The notes below the pieces were generated by a model. It was not told the DNA's origin. It worked only from the letters and a program-made list of their open reading frames with translations, and searched no databases. Positions 47,216-58,434 of a stretch of DNA of 64,000 bases are shown one piece after another. The stretch is from Halopseudomonas salegens. Lineage in GTDB: Bacteria; Pseudomonadota; Gammaproteobacteria; Pseudomonadales; Pseudomonadaceae. The position numbers and the translations under genes were made by a program. The DNA is taken from positions 3,224,001-3,288,000 of the forward strand of contig NZ_LT629787.1 in NCBI RefSeq assembly GCF_900105655.1. The letters run 5' to 3'. How positions within the stretch are numbered: position 1 is the first letter of the stretch; each line of letters begins with the position of its first letter.

Positions 47216-48866
47216 ACTGCTGCCCTGGCTGACAGCCATGCGACCCTACCGCGGCCGCCTGCAACTGGGCATCGGCTTGCTGGCTTTGACCCTGTTGGCC
47301 GGCATCGGCCTGCTGGCACTCTCGGGCTGGTTCATTACCGCAACCGGCGTAACCGCAATGCTCTGGGCTGCGGGCACCCGGGTTGCTTTCGATGTCTATG
47401 TGCCCGGTGGTGGCATCCGCTTCTTTGCCGTTACCCGCACACTGGCGCGCTATACCGAGCGGGTATTCAATCACAATACGGTGCTGACCTTGCTGGCCGC
47501 GCTACGGGTCCGGCATTTCTCCGCACTTACCCGGCTGGATGGCAACAACCTGGCCAGAATCCGCGCCAGCCAATGGCTCAACCGCCTCACGGCAGATATC
47601 GATACGCTGGATAATCTGTATCTGCGTTTGCTGGCCCCACCCCTGGTCGCACTGCTCTGCGTTCTGGTCGTCAGTGGCTTGCTCGCTGCGGTTAACGTCC
47701 ACCTTGGTTTGATCGCCCTGGCTCTGTTGCTGCTGGTGTTGCTGCTGGTGACCTGGGGCAGCGCCCACTTGACGCACAATCTTGCGGCCGGACGAGTATG
47801 GCAGCTGGATCAGTTGCGGGCCCGGTGTGTGGAACAGCTACAGGGCATCGCTGAGTTGGCTGCTGCGGGTCATCTCGCTGCCCGGCAGCAGCAACTACTC
47901 GAGCAAAGCCAGCAACTCATAAGCGAACAACTGCGCTGGCAACAACGCGTAGCCGTTTTGCAGGCCATCAACCTGACAGCCCTGTTGCTGATCAGTCTGC
48001 TGGGGCTGACGCTGGCATTGCAGGGCTATACTCAGAGCATTATCAGCGGCCCCGCAGGCATCATGATCGCCATGGCGCTACTGGCGCTGCACGAAAGTTT
48101 TGCCGGTTTGCCCGCCGGCAGCGCGCAATGGGGAGCAACCCTCGCCGCAGCCGAGCGCCTCAACCAGCAAACCAGCCTGCAAAGCTGTCTGCACCAGCCT
48201 GAGCATCCTGCAGCCCTGCCCGTTAAAGGCGACCTGTTCTGGCACTCGGTCAGTGTGCGGCATGCCGGGCTGCAATCCATTGACCTTCACCTGCCGATGG
48301 CAACCAGCCTGGCGGTGATTGGCCCGTCCGGGTGCGGTAAATCATCCCTGGCGGCACTGGCAGCTCGCCTGATCGATCCTGACAATGGTCAGGTGCTGTT
48401 CGGCTCGACCCCGCTGACTAGCCTGGACCTGGATCAATGGCGCAGCCAGATCGGTTACCTGACCCAGAGCACTGACCTGCTGCATGACAGCATTGCAAGC
48501 AATCTGCGCCTGGGCTCACCTGATGCTAGTGACGATGAGCTCTGGCAAGCTCTGGACCGGGTCGAGTTGGGAGATATGGTGCGAGAGTTGCCCGATGGCC
48601 TGCATAGCTGGGTTGGCGAAACCGGCCGCCAGCTGTCCGGTGGCGAAGGCAGGCGTCTGGCGCTGGCACGGGTGCTACTCAAGGATCCACCCATCGTCAT
48701 TCTGGATGAACCTTTTACCGGCGTAGACCATATCCGGCGTGAACGCATCAAGGCCTGGCTGCACAGCTGGCTGCAAGGACGGACTGTGCTTCTGCTGGCC
48801 CATGACGCCGATGCACTGCCAGCTGCGGACCGGGTGCTGCAATGGCCTCAGGTCTGGTCTCGGTAG
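47208..48866 (+). CDS. cydC: ABC exporter CydC, bd oxidase assembly
   Basis: The 552-residue half transporter pairs with CydD. Walker A GPSGCGKSSL is at about 372, the signature is LSGGEGRRLALARVLL and Walker B is IVILDEPFTGVD. I chose the ATG at 47208, with GGAG 9 nt upstream, over one five codons earlier. It is last in the operon. Confidence 0.92.
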   Translation: MRELLPWLTAMRPYRGRLQLGIGLLALTLLAGIGLLALSGWFITATGVTAMLWAAGTRVAFDVYVPGGGIRFFAVTRTLARYTERVFNHNTVLTLLAALRVRHFSALTRLDGNNLARIRASQWLNRLTADIDTLDNLYLRLLAPPLVALLCVLVVSGLLAAVNVHLGLIALALLLLVLLLVTWGSAHLTHNLAAGRVWQLDQLRARCVEQLQGIAELAAAGHLAARQQQLLEQSQQLISEQLRWQQRVAVLQAINLTALLLISLLGLTLALQGYTQSIISGPAGIMIAMALLALHESFAGLPAGSAQWGATLAAAERLNQQTSLQSCLHQPEHPAALPVKGDLFWHSVSVRHAGLQSIDLHLPMATSLAVIGPSGCGKSSLAALAARLIDPDNGQVLFGSTPLTSLDLDQWRSQIGYLTQSTDLLHDSIASNLRLGSPDASDDELWQALDRVELGDMVRELPDGLHSWVGETGRQLSGGEGRRLALARVLLKDPPIVILDEPFTGVDHIRRERIKAWLHSWLQGRTVLLLAHDADALPAADRVLQWPQVWSR

Positions 48867-48947
48867 TGGCCCGCGACGATGCAGACTGCCCCCGCCAGCC
48901 CGAGCCGTGTATCATGCAGGTCACATTGAATCACCCAGCAGAGACCC

Positions 48948-49679
48948 ATGACTGATAAGGCCCAGACCCGTCCCGAGCACAAACAACGCCCGCTGATCGA
49001 CCTGCTGGTGAGTATTGTCGCGCCCTCGATCATCCTGATGAAATTCAGTGGCGAAGAGCACCTCGGGCCACCGCTGGCGCTGGTCATTGCCCTGGCCTTT
49101 CCGCTCGGCTGGGGGCTGTTCGAGCTGATTCGCTATCGCAAGTTCAACTGGATTGCCCTGCTCGGCCTGGTCAGCGTCATGCTCACCGGCGGCATCGGTC
49201 TGCTCAAGCTCGATCCTCAGTGGCTGGCAATCAAGGAAGCCGCCGTGCCCGGTATCATCGGTATTGCCGTGCTGGTCTCGACCCGAACCCGTTTCCCGTT
49301 GATTCGCACCCTCCTGTACAACGACAAAGTGCTCAACGTGGACCTGGTACACGAACGCCTGAGCGAACGCAGTCTCGTTGACGTTTTTGAGCAGCGCCTG
49401 CTCAAAGCCACCTACTTCCTTGCCGGTACTTTCTTTTTCTCATCGGTGATGAACTATGTTCTGGCCAAGTGGATCGTCAACAGCCCTGCAGGTTCGCAGG
49501 CCTTCAATGAAGAGCTCGGCCGCATGACGCTGGTCAGCTATCCGATGATCGCACTGCCGTCGATGGTCATGATGGTCCTGATCCTGGTCTATCTGTGGCG
49601 AACCATTCATGGGCTGACCGGCTTGACCATGGAAGACATCGTCGCCCAGCCGCCAGGCAAAAACAGCCAGGAATCCTGA
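48948..49679 (+). CDS. VC0807-family membrane protein
   Basis: The 243-residue protein has five or six membrane segments (LIDLLVSIVAPSIILMKF at the start) and resembles conserved membrane proteins of the VC0807 type. Function is unknown. It lies 81 bp after cydC on the same strand and is the last core gene before the mobile region. Confidence 0.75.
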   Translation: MTDKAQTRPEHKQRPLIDLLVSIVAPSIILMKFSGEEHLGPPLALVIALAFPLGWGLFELIRYRKFNWIALLGLVSVMLTGGIGLLKLDPQWLAIKEAAVPGIIGIAVLVSTRTRFPLIRTLLYNDKVLNVDLVHERLSERSLVDVFEQRLLKATYFLAGTFFFSSVMNYVLAKWIVNSPAGSQAFNEELGRMTLVSYPMIALPSMVMMVLILVYLWRTIHGLTGLTMEDIVAQPPGKNSQES

Positions 49680-50233
49680 CGCGCCAGCGCAAGAGCCCTG
49701 CAGCGACCAAAGCTACATCATGGGCACCAGCGAGGTGCCCATGTGCGTTTTGCCACAACATGCAGGCCATGCTATATCTGAACGACTGGCCAAGCTCGCT
49801 TGACCGCACTTAATCCGCACAAGGCAGGGACTGCCGCGACAAACTCCCTTGCCTGCCGTTCTACAGAACCCCGCACAAACACCGTGTGACGGGAATGGCG
49901 GTAGCGTGCCTGCCGTCGGGGAATTGATCACCATGATCGATATCCTGGAGCATGCCCGGAAATGAAGGATTAACGTCATGATTTCAACGCGTTAAACGCA
50001 CGATGGAAAACCGGGATATGAGGCTCTGCGACCATTTTGCCGGTCACATGAAACCCGACAATCGGGTTATAAGACTGACGTCACGGGGCTGCAAGCGAGT
50101 TGGAACAACATTTAAGAAAAACAAAACGATCACCGACATATTGGTCGGTGAGGCTGATATATAAATGTTGAACAAAGCCGCTTCGCGGCAGAGTAGAGGC
50201 GTTACGTCATTACTAGCACAAGGACACAAGGAT
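49680..50233. other. Intergenic region at the core/accessory boundary
   Basis: About 550 bp with no supported gene. It includes a 9-bp hairpin (ATGGGCACC-AGCGA-GGTGCCCAT, 49720-49742) that could be a weak terminator. Nearer 50060-50145 are two short inverted repeats (ACCCGACAATCGGGTT; CACCGACATATTGGTCGGTG) that may belong to the left end of the IS91-like element. No integrase remnant was recognised. Confidence 0.5.
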
Positions 50234-50414
50234 ATGTCCGATCGCGCAGTGCAGAAGGTGTTTGCTGCCTACCATGACCGGTTGAAGGCAACCAAACAGC
50301 CGCTAAAGAACCTGAATGTCACCGCCGGAGTAATACTGACCCACCAACGTCGACTTAAAATTGACCCACCTGAAGCAAAATGGCCGCCTAATCAAATGAC
50401 CAGAGCGGCGGCCG

Positions 50415-52228
<1,814 letters not shown>

Positions 52229-53473
52229 TCGCCAAGGGTGGGTCAGTTTTAAACCGACGATATCGCCGATAAGTGGGTCAGTTTTGAACCGTCGTTGACA
52301 CCTGAAGGCCATTGATGCGCTGGTCAACTGCCGCACGGCTTCCATGGGCACCAGTTACTACGCCTGCGCCGATCAGCACCCCGGCATTGAGGTTCACCAT
52401 TCCTGCCGTAATCGTGCTTGCTATTTGTGTGCACAACAAAAACGCATGGAATGGGTAGAGAAGCAAAAGCAGCGACTGTTAGATGTTCCCCACTTTCATG
52501 TGATTTTTACGTTACCGCATGAGTATCTTTCGCTTTGGCGGTATAACGAATCACTCTTCGCTCAGATTATTTTCAGGGCCAGCCAGACAACGCTGCTTAC
52601 GCTGCTAGCTGATGACCGGCATGGTGGACTCAAGCCTGGTGTTTTGATGGCGCTTCATACGTGGGGTCGCCAGCTCAATTTGCATCCGCACACCCATTGC
52701 CTGGTGACTGCAGGCGGACTTGACCGTCAGGGTAACTGGAGGGCGTTGAACACCTTTTTGTTGCCCGGCAGAGTGATACGGGAGGTATACCGGGGCAAGC
52801 TTCAAGGATTGGTGAAAGAAGCTTTTGAGTCGGGTGACCTCTGTCTGCCTCCCGACATGACGCGGGACACCTTCTGGGCGGTGTATCGGAGTCTGTACAA
52901 GAAGTCCTGGAGTGTCCGCATTGAAGAGCGGTATGAGCATGGCAAAGGCGTGCTCTTGTATCTGGCCCGGTACTGCAAAGGCGGCCCAGTCAATCCGCGT
53001 CAACTCAAGCGCATTGACGCGGGTGGGATTGAGATGAGTTATCTCGATCACAGAGACAAGAGGGTCAAGTCCCAGCGGTTAAGGCCAGAGGAGTTTATTC
53101 GTCGAGTCTTGCTGCACGTTCCACCTCAAGGGCTCCATACCCTAAGGTATTACGGGTTTTATGCGCCGGCCGCGAAGCAAGATTATCGCCGTTGCCGGAA
53201 CGCCTGCGGCACATTGGCGATGGTTCGACCTGCTGAAGATTGCTCGTCGACGGTGTATTACTGCAGTACCTGCGGAGGCGTGTCCCGTCTGACCAGCCGA
53301 TGCTGGCCATCGCGCGGAAAAGGAAATTCCATTAATAGAGCATCGGTCCTGCGTCACCGTGCAGGCGGCTCTGTCCAACGAGCCGATGAACAGTACCTCG
53401 AAAAAAGTTCGTACGATTCATCCTAAGTTCCGAGTGACTTTGTTTTTTGTGTCACGAGGACTGTTATCTAAAC

Positions 53474-53480
53474 GTTAGCC
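53474..53480 (+). other. Integron-type core recombination site at the start of the cassette array
   Basis: GTTAGCC preceded by ATCTAAAC, 16 bp before the first cassette gene. No matching inverse core lies between it and the IS91-like gene 47 bp upstream. It is therefore either an attI-type simple site or an attC whose left part was lost. No integrase gene is adjacent. Confidence 0.5.
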
Positions 53481-53958
53481 CCTGAAAGGAAGCAGAATGA
53501 GGATCGAGCTAGACAAAATACAGGAAAGGGCTCTGAAGGGTGCAAGAAGAGCTTATGTATTTATGGGCTTGGGAGTGAATGCCGCTTTAGATGAGCGACT
53601 CAATGATTACCAATTAAGTCATATTACAAGCATTCAGCTTCTGAAGGATGGTCTCGACCAAGACACAGTTACCCAATTCAAAGAGGCCTATTGCGAATGG
53701 ACAATCAATAGTTCTCTAAGGGAGCTGCTTGAATCCTTTCAATTTTTCATCGAGGAGGTTTATCTCTGTTTGATAATGATAAAGAAGAATGCAGCTTCGC
53801 CTCTTCATGTCAAAGCCGACGTCAGACGCTTCGATAAAAAGCCCTTTCCATCGAAGCTGGCATACTTGGAAGAGCAATTCTCAATACCAATTGAGTCGCT
53901 AGAAAGCCTCAGGAGCATCAATAAAGCTCGAAATTGTATTACCCATAGAGGCGGTGTC

Positions 53959-55256
53959 GAGGGTGTTCAAAACTCTGTGTCACCGACAGCAGCGTCACAG
54001 ACTGATGTATTCGTCCAGGCGCTCGGGGAAGTGGATGGCCATCTGTGACAGCGTCAGGTTCCAGTTCTGAACGGGGTGGGTCCAGCGCTCGGATGCCTTG
54101 AGTATACCGGCATAGAGCAGCTTCAGTAAGGCGTTCTCACTGGCAAAGCCGCCCTTGGTCTTGGTCAGCTTGCGGAACTGGCGATGCACAGCCTCCACCG
54201 CATTGGTGGTGTAAATCGCAGTGCGGACGTAATCGGGATATTTGAAGTAGGCCGATAGGGTTGGCCATTTGCCCCGCCAAGACTTGATCACCATTGGATA
54301 TTTCTCGCCCCATTTGGCTTCCAGTTCATCGAGTGCGATTTCTGCGGCGTTCAGCGTTGCAGCCTTGTAGACGGGCTTCAGATCAGCCATGAAGGCTTTC
54401 TGGTTTTTCGATGCGACATACTTCAGCGAGTTGCGGATCTGGTGAATCACGCAATGCTGGATTTCCGTTTTCGGGTAAATGCTCTCGATGGCTTCCGGGA
54501 AGCCTTTCAGGCCATCTACACAGGCGATCAGGATGTCCTTAACGCCACGATTGTAGAGGTCTGTCAGCACGGAGAGCCAGTGATGGGCGCCTTCCTGGTC
54601 GGACAGATACAGGCCAAGCAGCTCCTTCTTTCCCTCGATGTTCAGGGCGAGAATGGTGTAGATGGCCTTGCTGACGTAACGCCCGTTTTCCTTGATTTTG
54701 TAGTGAATGGCGTCAAGCCAGACAATTGGATAGATGACTTCAAGATCACGCTCTCGCCATGCCTGTAGCTCTGGCAGAAGTTTGTCGGTGACAGCATTGA
54801 TGGTGCCGTTGGACAGCTCAATATCATATAACTCAGCAATGTGAGCGCGGATGTCCTGGTAGCTGTTGCCGAGCGCAAACAGGGCCAGGATTTTGCGCTC
54901 CAGCTCATCGGTCAGGTGCGTCTGGTGTTTCTTGATAAGCTGGGGCTCGAAGGTGCCGCTGCGGTCACGGGGCGTCTTCAATTCGAAGCTGCCGACGGGG
55001 CCTTTCATGGTCTTGCCAGTCGTGCCGTTCTTGCGGTTCGGCGTGGCTTCTTTGGCAAGATGATTGTCCAACTCAGCCTGCATGGCGGCTTCGGTGAGTT
55101 GCTTGATCAACGGCGTGAGAATGCCGTCTTTACCGGTCAAATCCTGGCCGTCACGCAGGGCTTGCAGGGCGGCGTCAATGTCGAATGTGGGTTTGCTCAT
55201 GGTTCACCTCTCTGATGAGTAGATTAAAGAGGTGACACAGAATTATGAACACTACC
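53959..55256 (-). mobile_element. IS256-family insertion sequence, copy 1 (complete)
   Basis: A 1298-bp element with inverted ends sharing GTGTTCA and CTGTGTCAC, flanked by the direct repeat GCGGTGTC (53951-53958 and 55257-55264; a ninth G also matches). IS256 elements make 8-9 bp duplications. It is inserted in a cassette gene in the opposite orientation. Confidence 0.9.
53995..55200 (-). CDS. IS256-family transposase, copy 1
   Basis: The 401-residue mutator-type DDE transposase has WLDAIHYKI, ACVDGLKGFPEAI, IQHCVIHQIRNSL and the glutamate in TNAVEAVHRQFRK. It is complete and its protein is identical to copy 2. The start follows GAGAGGTGAACC. Confidence 0.93.
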   Translation of the reverse strand: MSKPTFDIDAALQALRDGQDLTGKDGILTPLIKQLTEAAMQAELDNHLAKEATPNRKNGTTGKTMKGPVGSFELKTPRDRSGTFEPQLIKKHQTHLTDELERKILALFALGNSYQDIRAHIAELYDIELSNGTINAVTDKLLPELQAWRERDLEVIYPIVWLDAIHYKIKENGRYVSKAIYTILALNIEGKKELLGLYLSDQEGAHHWLSVLTDLYNRGVKDILIACVDGLKGFPEAIESIYPKTEIQHCVIHQIRNSLKYVASKNQKAFMADLKPVYKAATLNAAEIALDELEAKWGEKYPMVIKSWRGKWPTLSAYFKYPDYVRTAIYTTNAVEAVHRQFRKLTKTKGGFASENALLKLLYAGILKASERWTHPVQNWNLTLSQMAIHFPERLDEYISL

Positions 55257-55582
55257 GCGGTGTCGTTACTCGACGAGACTGCAATGACGAGGAAAAGGAA
55301 CACCTTTACGTCAAGTGGATGGGGCTCTGTGCCGTTCTGATTGATGAGAATGGAGAGCAAGAAATGGAGTTTAATGAACTCAAAGGCCACCAGGTTGAGA
55401 ATGAATGTCGCATTGGAATAAAAAAGGTTGAGAGGCAGAAAAGCTTTGGTATTGGGCAAGTCGTGAAATTTGAACCAACCGAATTGGCGGAAATTTTGCT
55501 GTTCTGGAGTCGAGAAATCAAAGGCATCACCAAGGGTGTTGCAGATTTTGCCGAATCCAAAGGACGTTTGGTGCAAAACGAG

Positions 55583-55653
55583 GGCTAACCAGTGAATCAA
55601 GCCGACCGTTTTGCGCTGGCGCTCCAAACGGCGGCTTATTCAGGGCGTTAGCG
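55583..55653 (+). other. attC site (integron cassette recombination site)
   Basis: A 71-bp imperfect palindrome from inverse core GGCTAAC to core GTTAGCG. The inner arms GAATCAAGCCG and CGGCTTATTC pair. It spans the stop of the first cassette gene and precedes the second, the classic cassette layout. Confidence 0.85.
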
Positions 55654-55669
55654 TGCCAAAAGTATAGAT

Positions 55670-56355
55670 ATGAAACGATACAGAATATTTTCATTTGATT
55701 TTGATTCAAGGGCGCACTGCTTAGAGCCTGTTCAAGACCAATGGGATGAGAAAATAAAAGAGCTGCACATTGAAAACAGAGAAAAGACTATTAAGGAGCT
55801 TGCCGAGCAGTTTGGGAGCTGGAGCATAGAACAAAAAGTAAAGAACTTTCATGATTTGAAGTTTAAGCCTTTCTCAGTGACAGCTTTCCATAACAAGTTT
55901 CTAGAGCAGATCAGGAACTCGTTTGTGGTAGGGGGCTATTATCCTGCTCTAACAGGAGCGTGCGCTCTCGGTGAGAGGGTTCTTAACCATATGGTGTTGT
56001 TGCTTCGGGACTACCACAAAACATCGCCGGAATATAAAAAAATTATATCGTAAACAATCATTCGACTATTGGCCCGTTGCGATAGATGCTCTGGAATCTT
56101 GGGGCGAATTATTGCCAGAGGCTGCCGCAAAATTCAGGGAGCTCAATGACAAGCGTAATCATGCTATTCACTTTAATCCTGAAACTGATCGTAATGATCG
56201 AGAGCTGGCGTTGCAGGCTATTCATTTGGTTCAAGAAATAGTAAGTGCTCAGTTTTCAGCTTTTGGGAAACAGCCTTGGTATTTCTGTGTTCCAGGTGAG
56301 ATTTACATAAAAAAGGAATGGGAAGATCGCCCTTTGATCAAGCACATCTTTATAC
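55670..56355 (+). pseudogene. Second HEPN-like cassette gene, frameshifted and truncated by IS256
   Basis: Frame one ends at 56053; removing one base from the run of seven A residues at 56036-56042 restores the frame. The corrected protein reaches about 228 residues before IS256 copy 2 cuts it at 56355. The TAG stop that closes the second frame lies inside the IS end. It contains R162-NHAI-H167 (NDKRNHAIHFNPE), an Rx4H HEPN motif, in a helical context. The family is not named by me. A homopolymer error or a real mutation could explain the frameshift. Confidence 0.65.
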
Positions 56356-57653
56356 GGTAGTGTTCATAATTCTGTGTCACCTCTTTAATCTACTCATCAG
56401 AGAGGTGAACCATGAGCAAACCCACATTCGACATTGACGCCGCCCTGCAAGCCCTGCGTGACGGCCAGGATTTGACCGGTAAAGACGGCATTCTCACGCC
56501 GTTGATCAAGCAACTCACCGAAGCCGCCATGCAGGCTGAGTTGGACAATCATCTTGCCAAAGAAGCCACGCCGAACCGCAAGAACGGCACGACCGGCAAG
56601 ACCATGAAAGGCCCCGTCGGCAGCTTCGAATTGAAGACGCCCCGTGACCGCAGCGGCACCTTCGAGCCCCAGCTTATCAAGAAACACCAGACGCACCTGA
56701 CCGATGAGCTGGAGCGCAAAATCCTGGCCCTGTTTGCGCTCGGCAACAGCTACCAGGACATCCGCGCTCACATTGCTGAGTTATATGATATTGAGCTGTC
56801 CAACGGCACCATCAATGCTGTCACCGACAAACTTCTGCCAGAGCTACAGGCATGGCGAGAGCGTGATCTTGAAGTCATCTATCCAATTGTCTGGCTTGAC
56901 GCCATTCACTACAAAATCAAGGAAAACGGGCGTTACGTCAGCAAGGCCATCTACACCATTCTCGCCCTGAACATCGAGGGAAAGAAGGAGCTGCTTGGCC
57001 TGTATCTGTCCGACCAGGAAGGCGCCCATCACTGGCTCTCCGTGCTGACAGACCTCTACAATCGTGGCGTTAAGGACATCCTGATCGCCTGTGTAGATGG
57101 CCTGAAAGGCTTCCCGGAAGCCATCGAGAGCATTTACCCGAAAACGGAAATCCAGCATTGCGTGATTCACCAGATACGCAACTCGCTGAAGTATGTCGCA
57201 TCGAAAAACCAGAAAGCCTTCATGGCTGATCTGAAGCCCGTCTACAAGGCTGCAACGCTGAACGCCGCAGAAATCGCACTCGATGAACTGGAAGCCAAAT
57301 GGGGCGAGAAATATCCAATGGTGATCAAGTCTTGGCGGGGCAAATGGCCGACCCTATCGGCCTACTTCAAGTATCCCGATTACGTCCGCACTGCGATTTA
57401 CACCACCAATGCGGTGGAGGCTGTGCATCGCCAGTTCCGCAAGCTGACCAAGACCAAGGGCGGCTTTGCCAGTGAGAACGCCTTACTGAAGCTGCTCTAT
57501 GCCGGTATACTTAAGGCATCCGAGCGCTGGACCCACCCCGTTCAGAACTGGAACCTGACGCTGTCACAGATGGCCATCCACTTCCCCGAGCGCCTGGACG
57601 AATACATCAGCCTGTGACGCTGCTGTCGGTGACACAGAGTTTTGAACACCCTC
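56356..57653 (+). mobile_element. IS256-family insertion sequence, copy 2 (complete)
   Basis: The same 1298 bp as copy 1, in plus orientation. Its left flank is the second HEPN-like gene and its right flank is the inside of a third IS256 copy. The flanking 8-mers do not match, so it lacks a target duplication and marks a rearrangement. Confidence 0.9.
56412..57617 (+). CDS. IS256-family transposase, copy 2
   Basis: 401 residues, identical in protein to copy 1 but with several silent base differences in the 3' part. The same DDE elements are present, and the gene is complete. Confidence 0.93.
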   Translation: MSKPTFDIDAALQALRDGQDLTGKDGILTPLIKQLTEAAMQAELDNHLAKEATPNRKNGTTGKTMKGPVGSFELKTPRDRSGTFEPQLIKKHQTHLTDELERKILALFALGNSYQDIRAHIAELYDIELSNGTINAVTDKLLPELQAWRERDLEVIYPIVWLDAIHYKIKENGRYVSKAIYTILALNIEGKKELLGLYLSDQEGAHHWLSVLTDLYNRGVKDILIACVDGLKGFPEAIESIYPKTEIQHCVIHQIRNSLKYVASKNQKAFMADLKPVYKAATLNAAEIALDELEAKWGEKYPMVIKSWRGKWPTLSAYFKYPDYVRTAIYTTNAVEAVHRQFRKLTKTKGGFASENALLKLLYAGILKASERWTHPVQNWNLTLSQMAIHFPERLDEYISL

Positions 57654-58434
57654 CATCTATCCAATTGTCTGGCTTGACGCCATTCACTACAAAATCAAGG
57701 AAAACGGGCGTTACGTCAGCAAGGCCATCTACACCATTCTCGCCCTGAACATCGAGGGAAAGAAGGAGCTGCTTGGCCTGTATCTGTCCGACCAGGAAGG
57801 CGCCCATCACTGGCTCTCCGTGCTGACAGACCTCTACAATCGTGGCGTTAAGGACATCCTGATCGCCTGTGTAGATGGCCTGAAAGGCTTCCCGGAAGCC
57901 ATCGAGAGCATTTACCCGAAAACGGAAATCCAGCATTGCGTGATTCACCAGATACGCAACTCGCTGAAGTATGTCGCATCGAAAAACCAGAAAGCCTTCA
58001 TGGCTGATCTGAAGCCCGTCTACAAGGCTGCAACGCTGAACGCCGCAGAAATCGCACTCGATGAACTGGAAGCCAAATGGGGCGAGAAATATCCAATGGT
58101 GATCAAGTCTTGGCGGGGCAAATGGCCAACCCTATCGGCCTACTTCAAATATCCCGATTACGTCCGCACTGCGATTTACACCACCAATGCGGTGGAGGCT
58201 GTGCATCGCCAGTTCCGCAAGCTGACCAAGACCAAGGGCGGCTTTGCCAGTGAGAACGCCTTACTGAAGCTGCTCTATGCCGGTATACTCAAGGCATCCG
58301 AGCGCTGGACCCACCCTGTTAATGGCCAATTAATCTGACCCACCTCTGGCCAACAATTTTGACCCACCCATGGTGGCATAGGCCACCGATCCATGTAGCG
58401 TCCCCCGCCTTATGCACAGGCCGGGGACAGATCA

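Larger units (their letters stand above)
53497..55588 (+). pseudogene. HEPN-like cassette gene interrupted by IS256
   Basis: Codons 53497-53958 and 55265-55588 join in frame after removal of the IS256 copy and one target duplication, giving 261 residues. The joined protein is helical and contains R145-NCIT-H150 (NKARNCITHRGG), the Rx4H motif of HEPN ribonucleases and their relatives. The C-terminal half includes EKEHLYVKWMGLCAVLIDENG and has no named domain I recognise. The stop overlaps the following attC site, as is usual in integron cassettes. As it stands the gene is broken. Confidence 0.7.

Noticed and set aside
57607..57948. 113-aa minus-strand frame at the copy 2/copy 3 junction
   Set aside because: It is a shadow of the IS256 transposase sequence extended across the junction.
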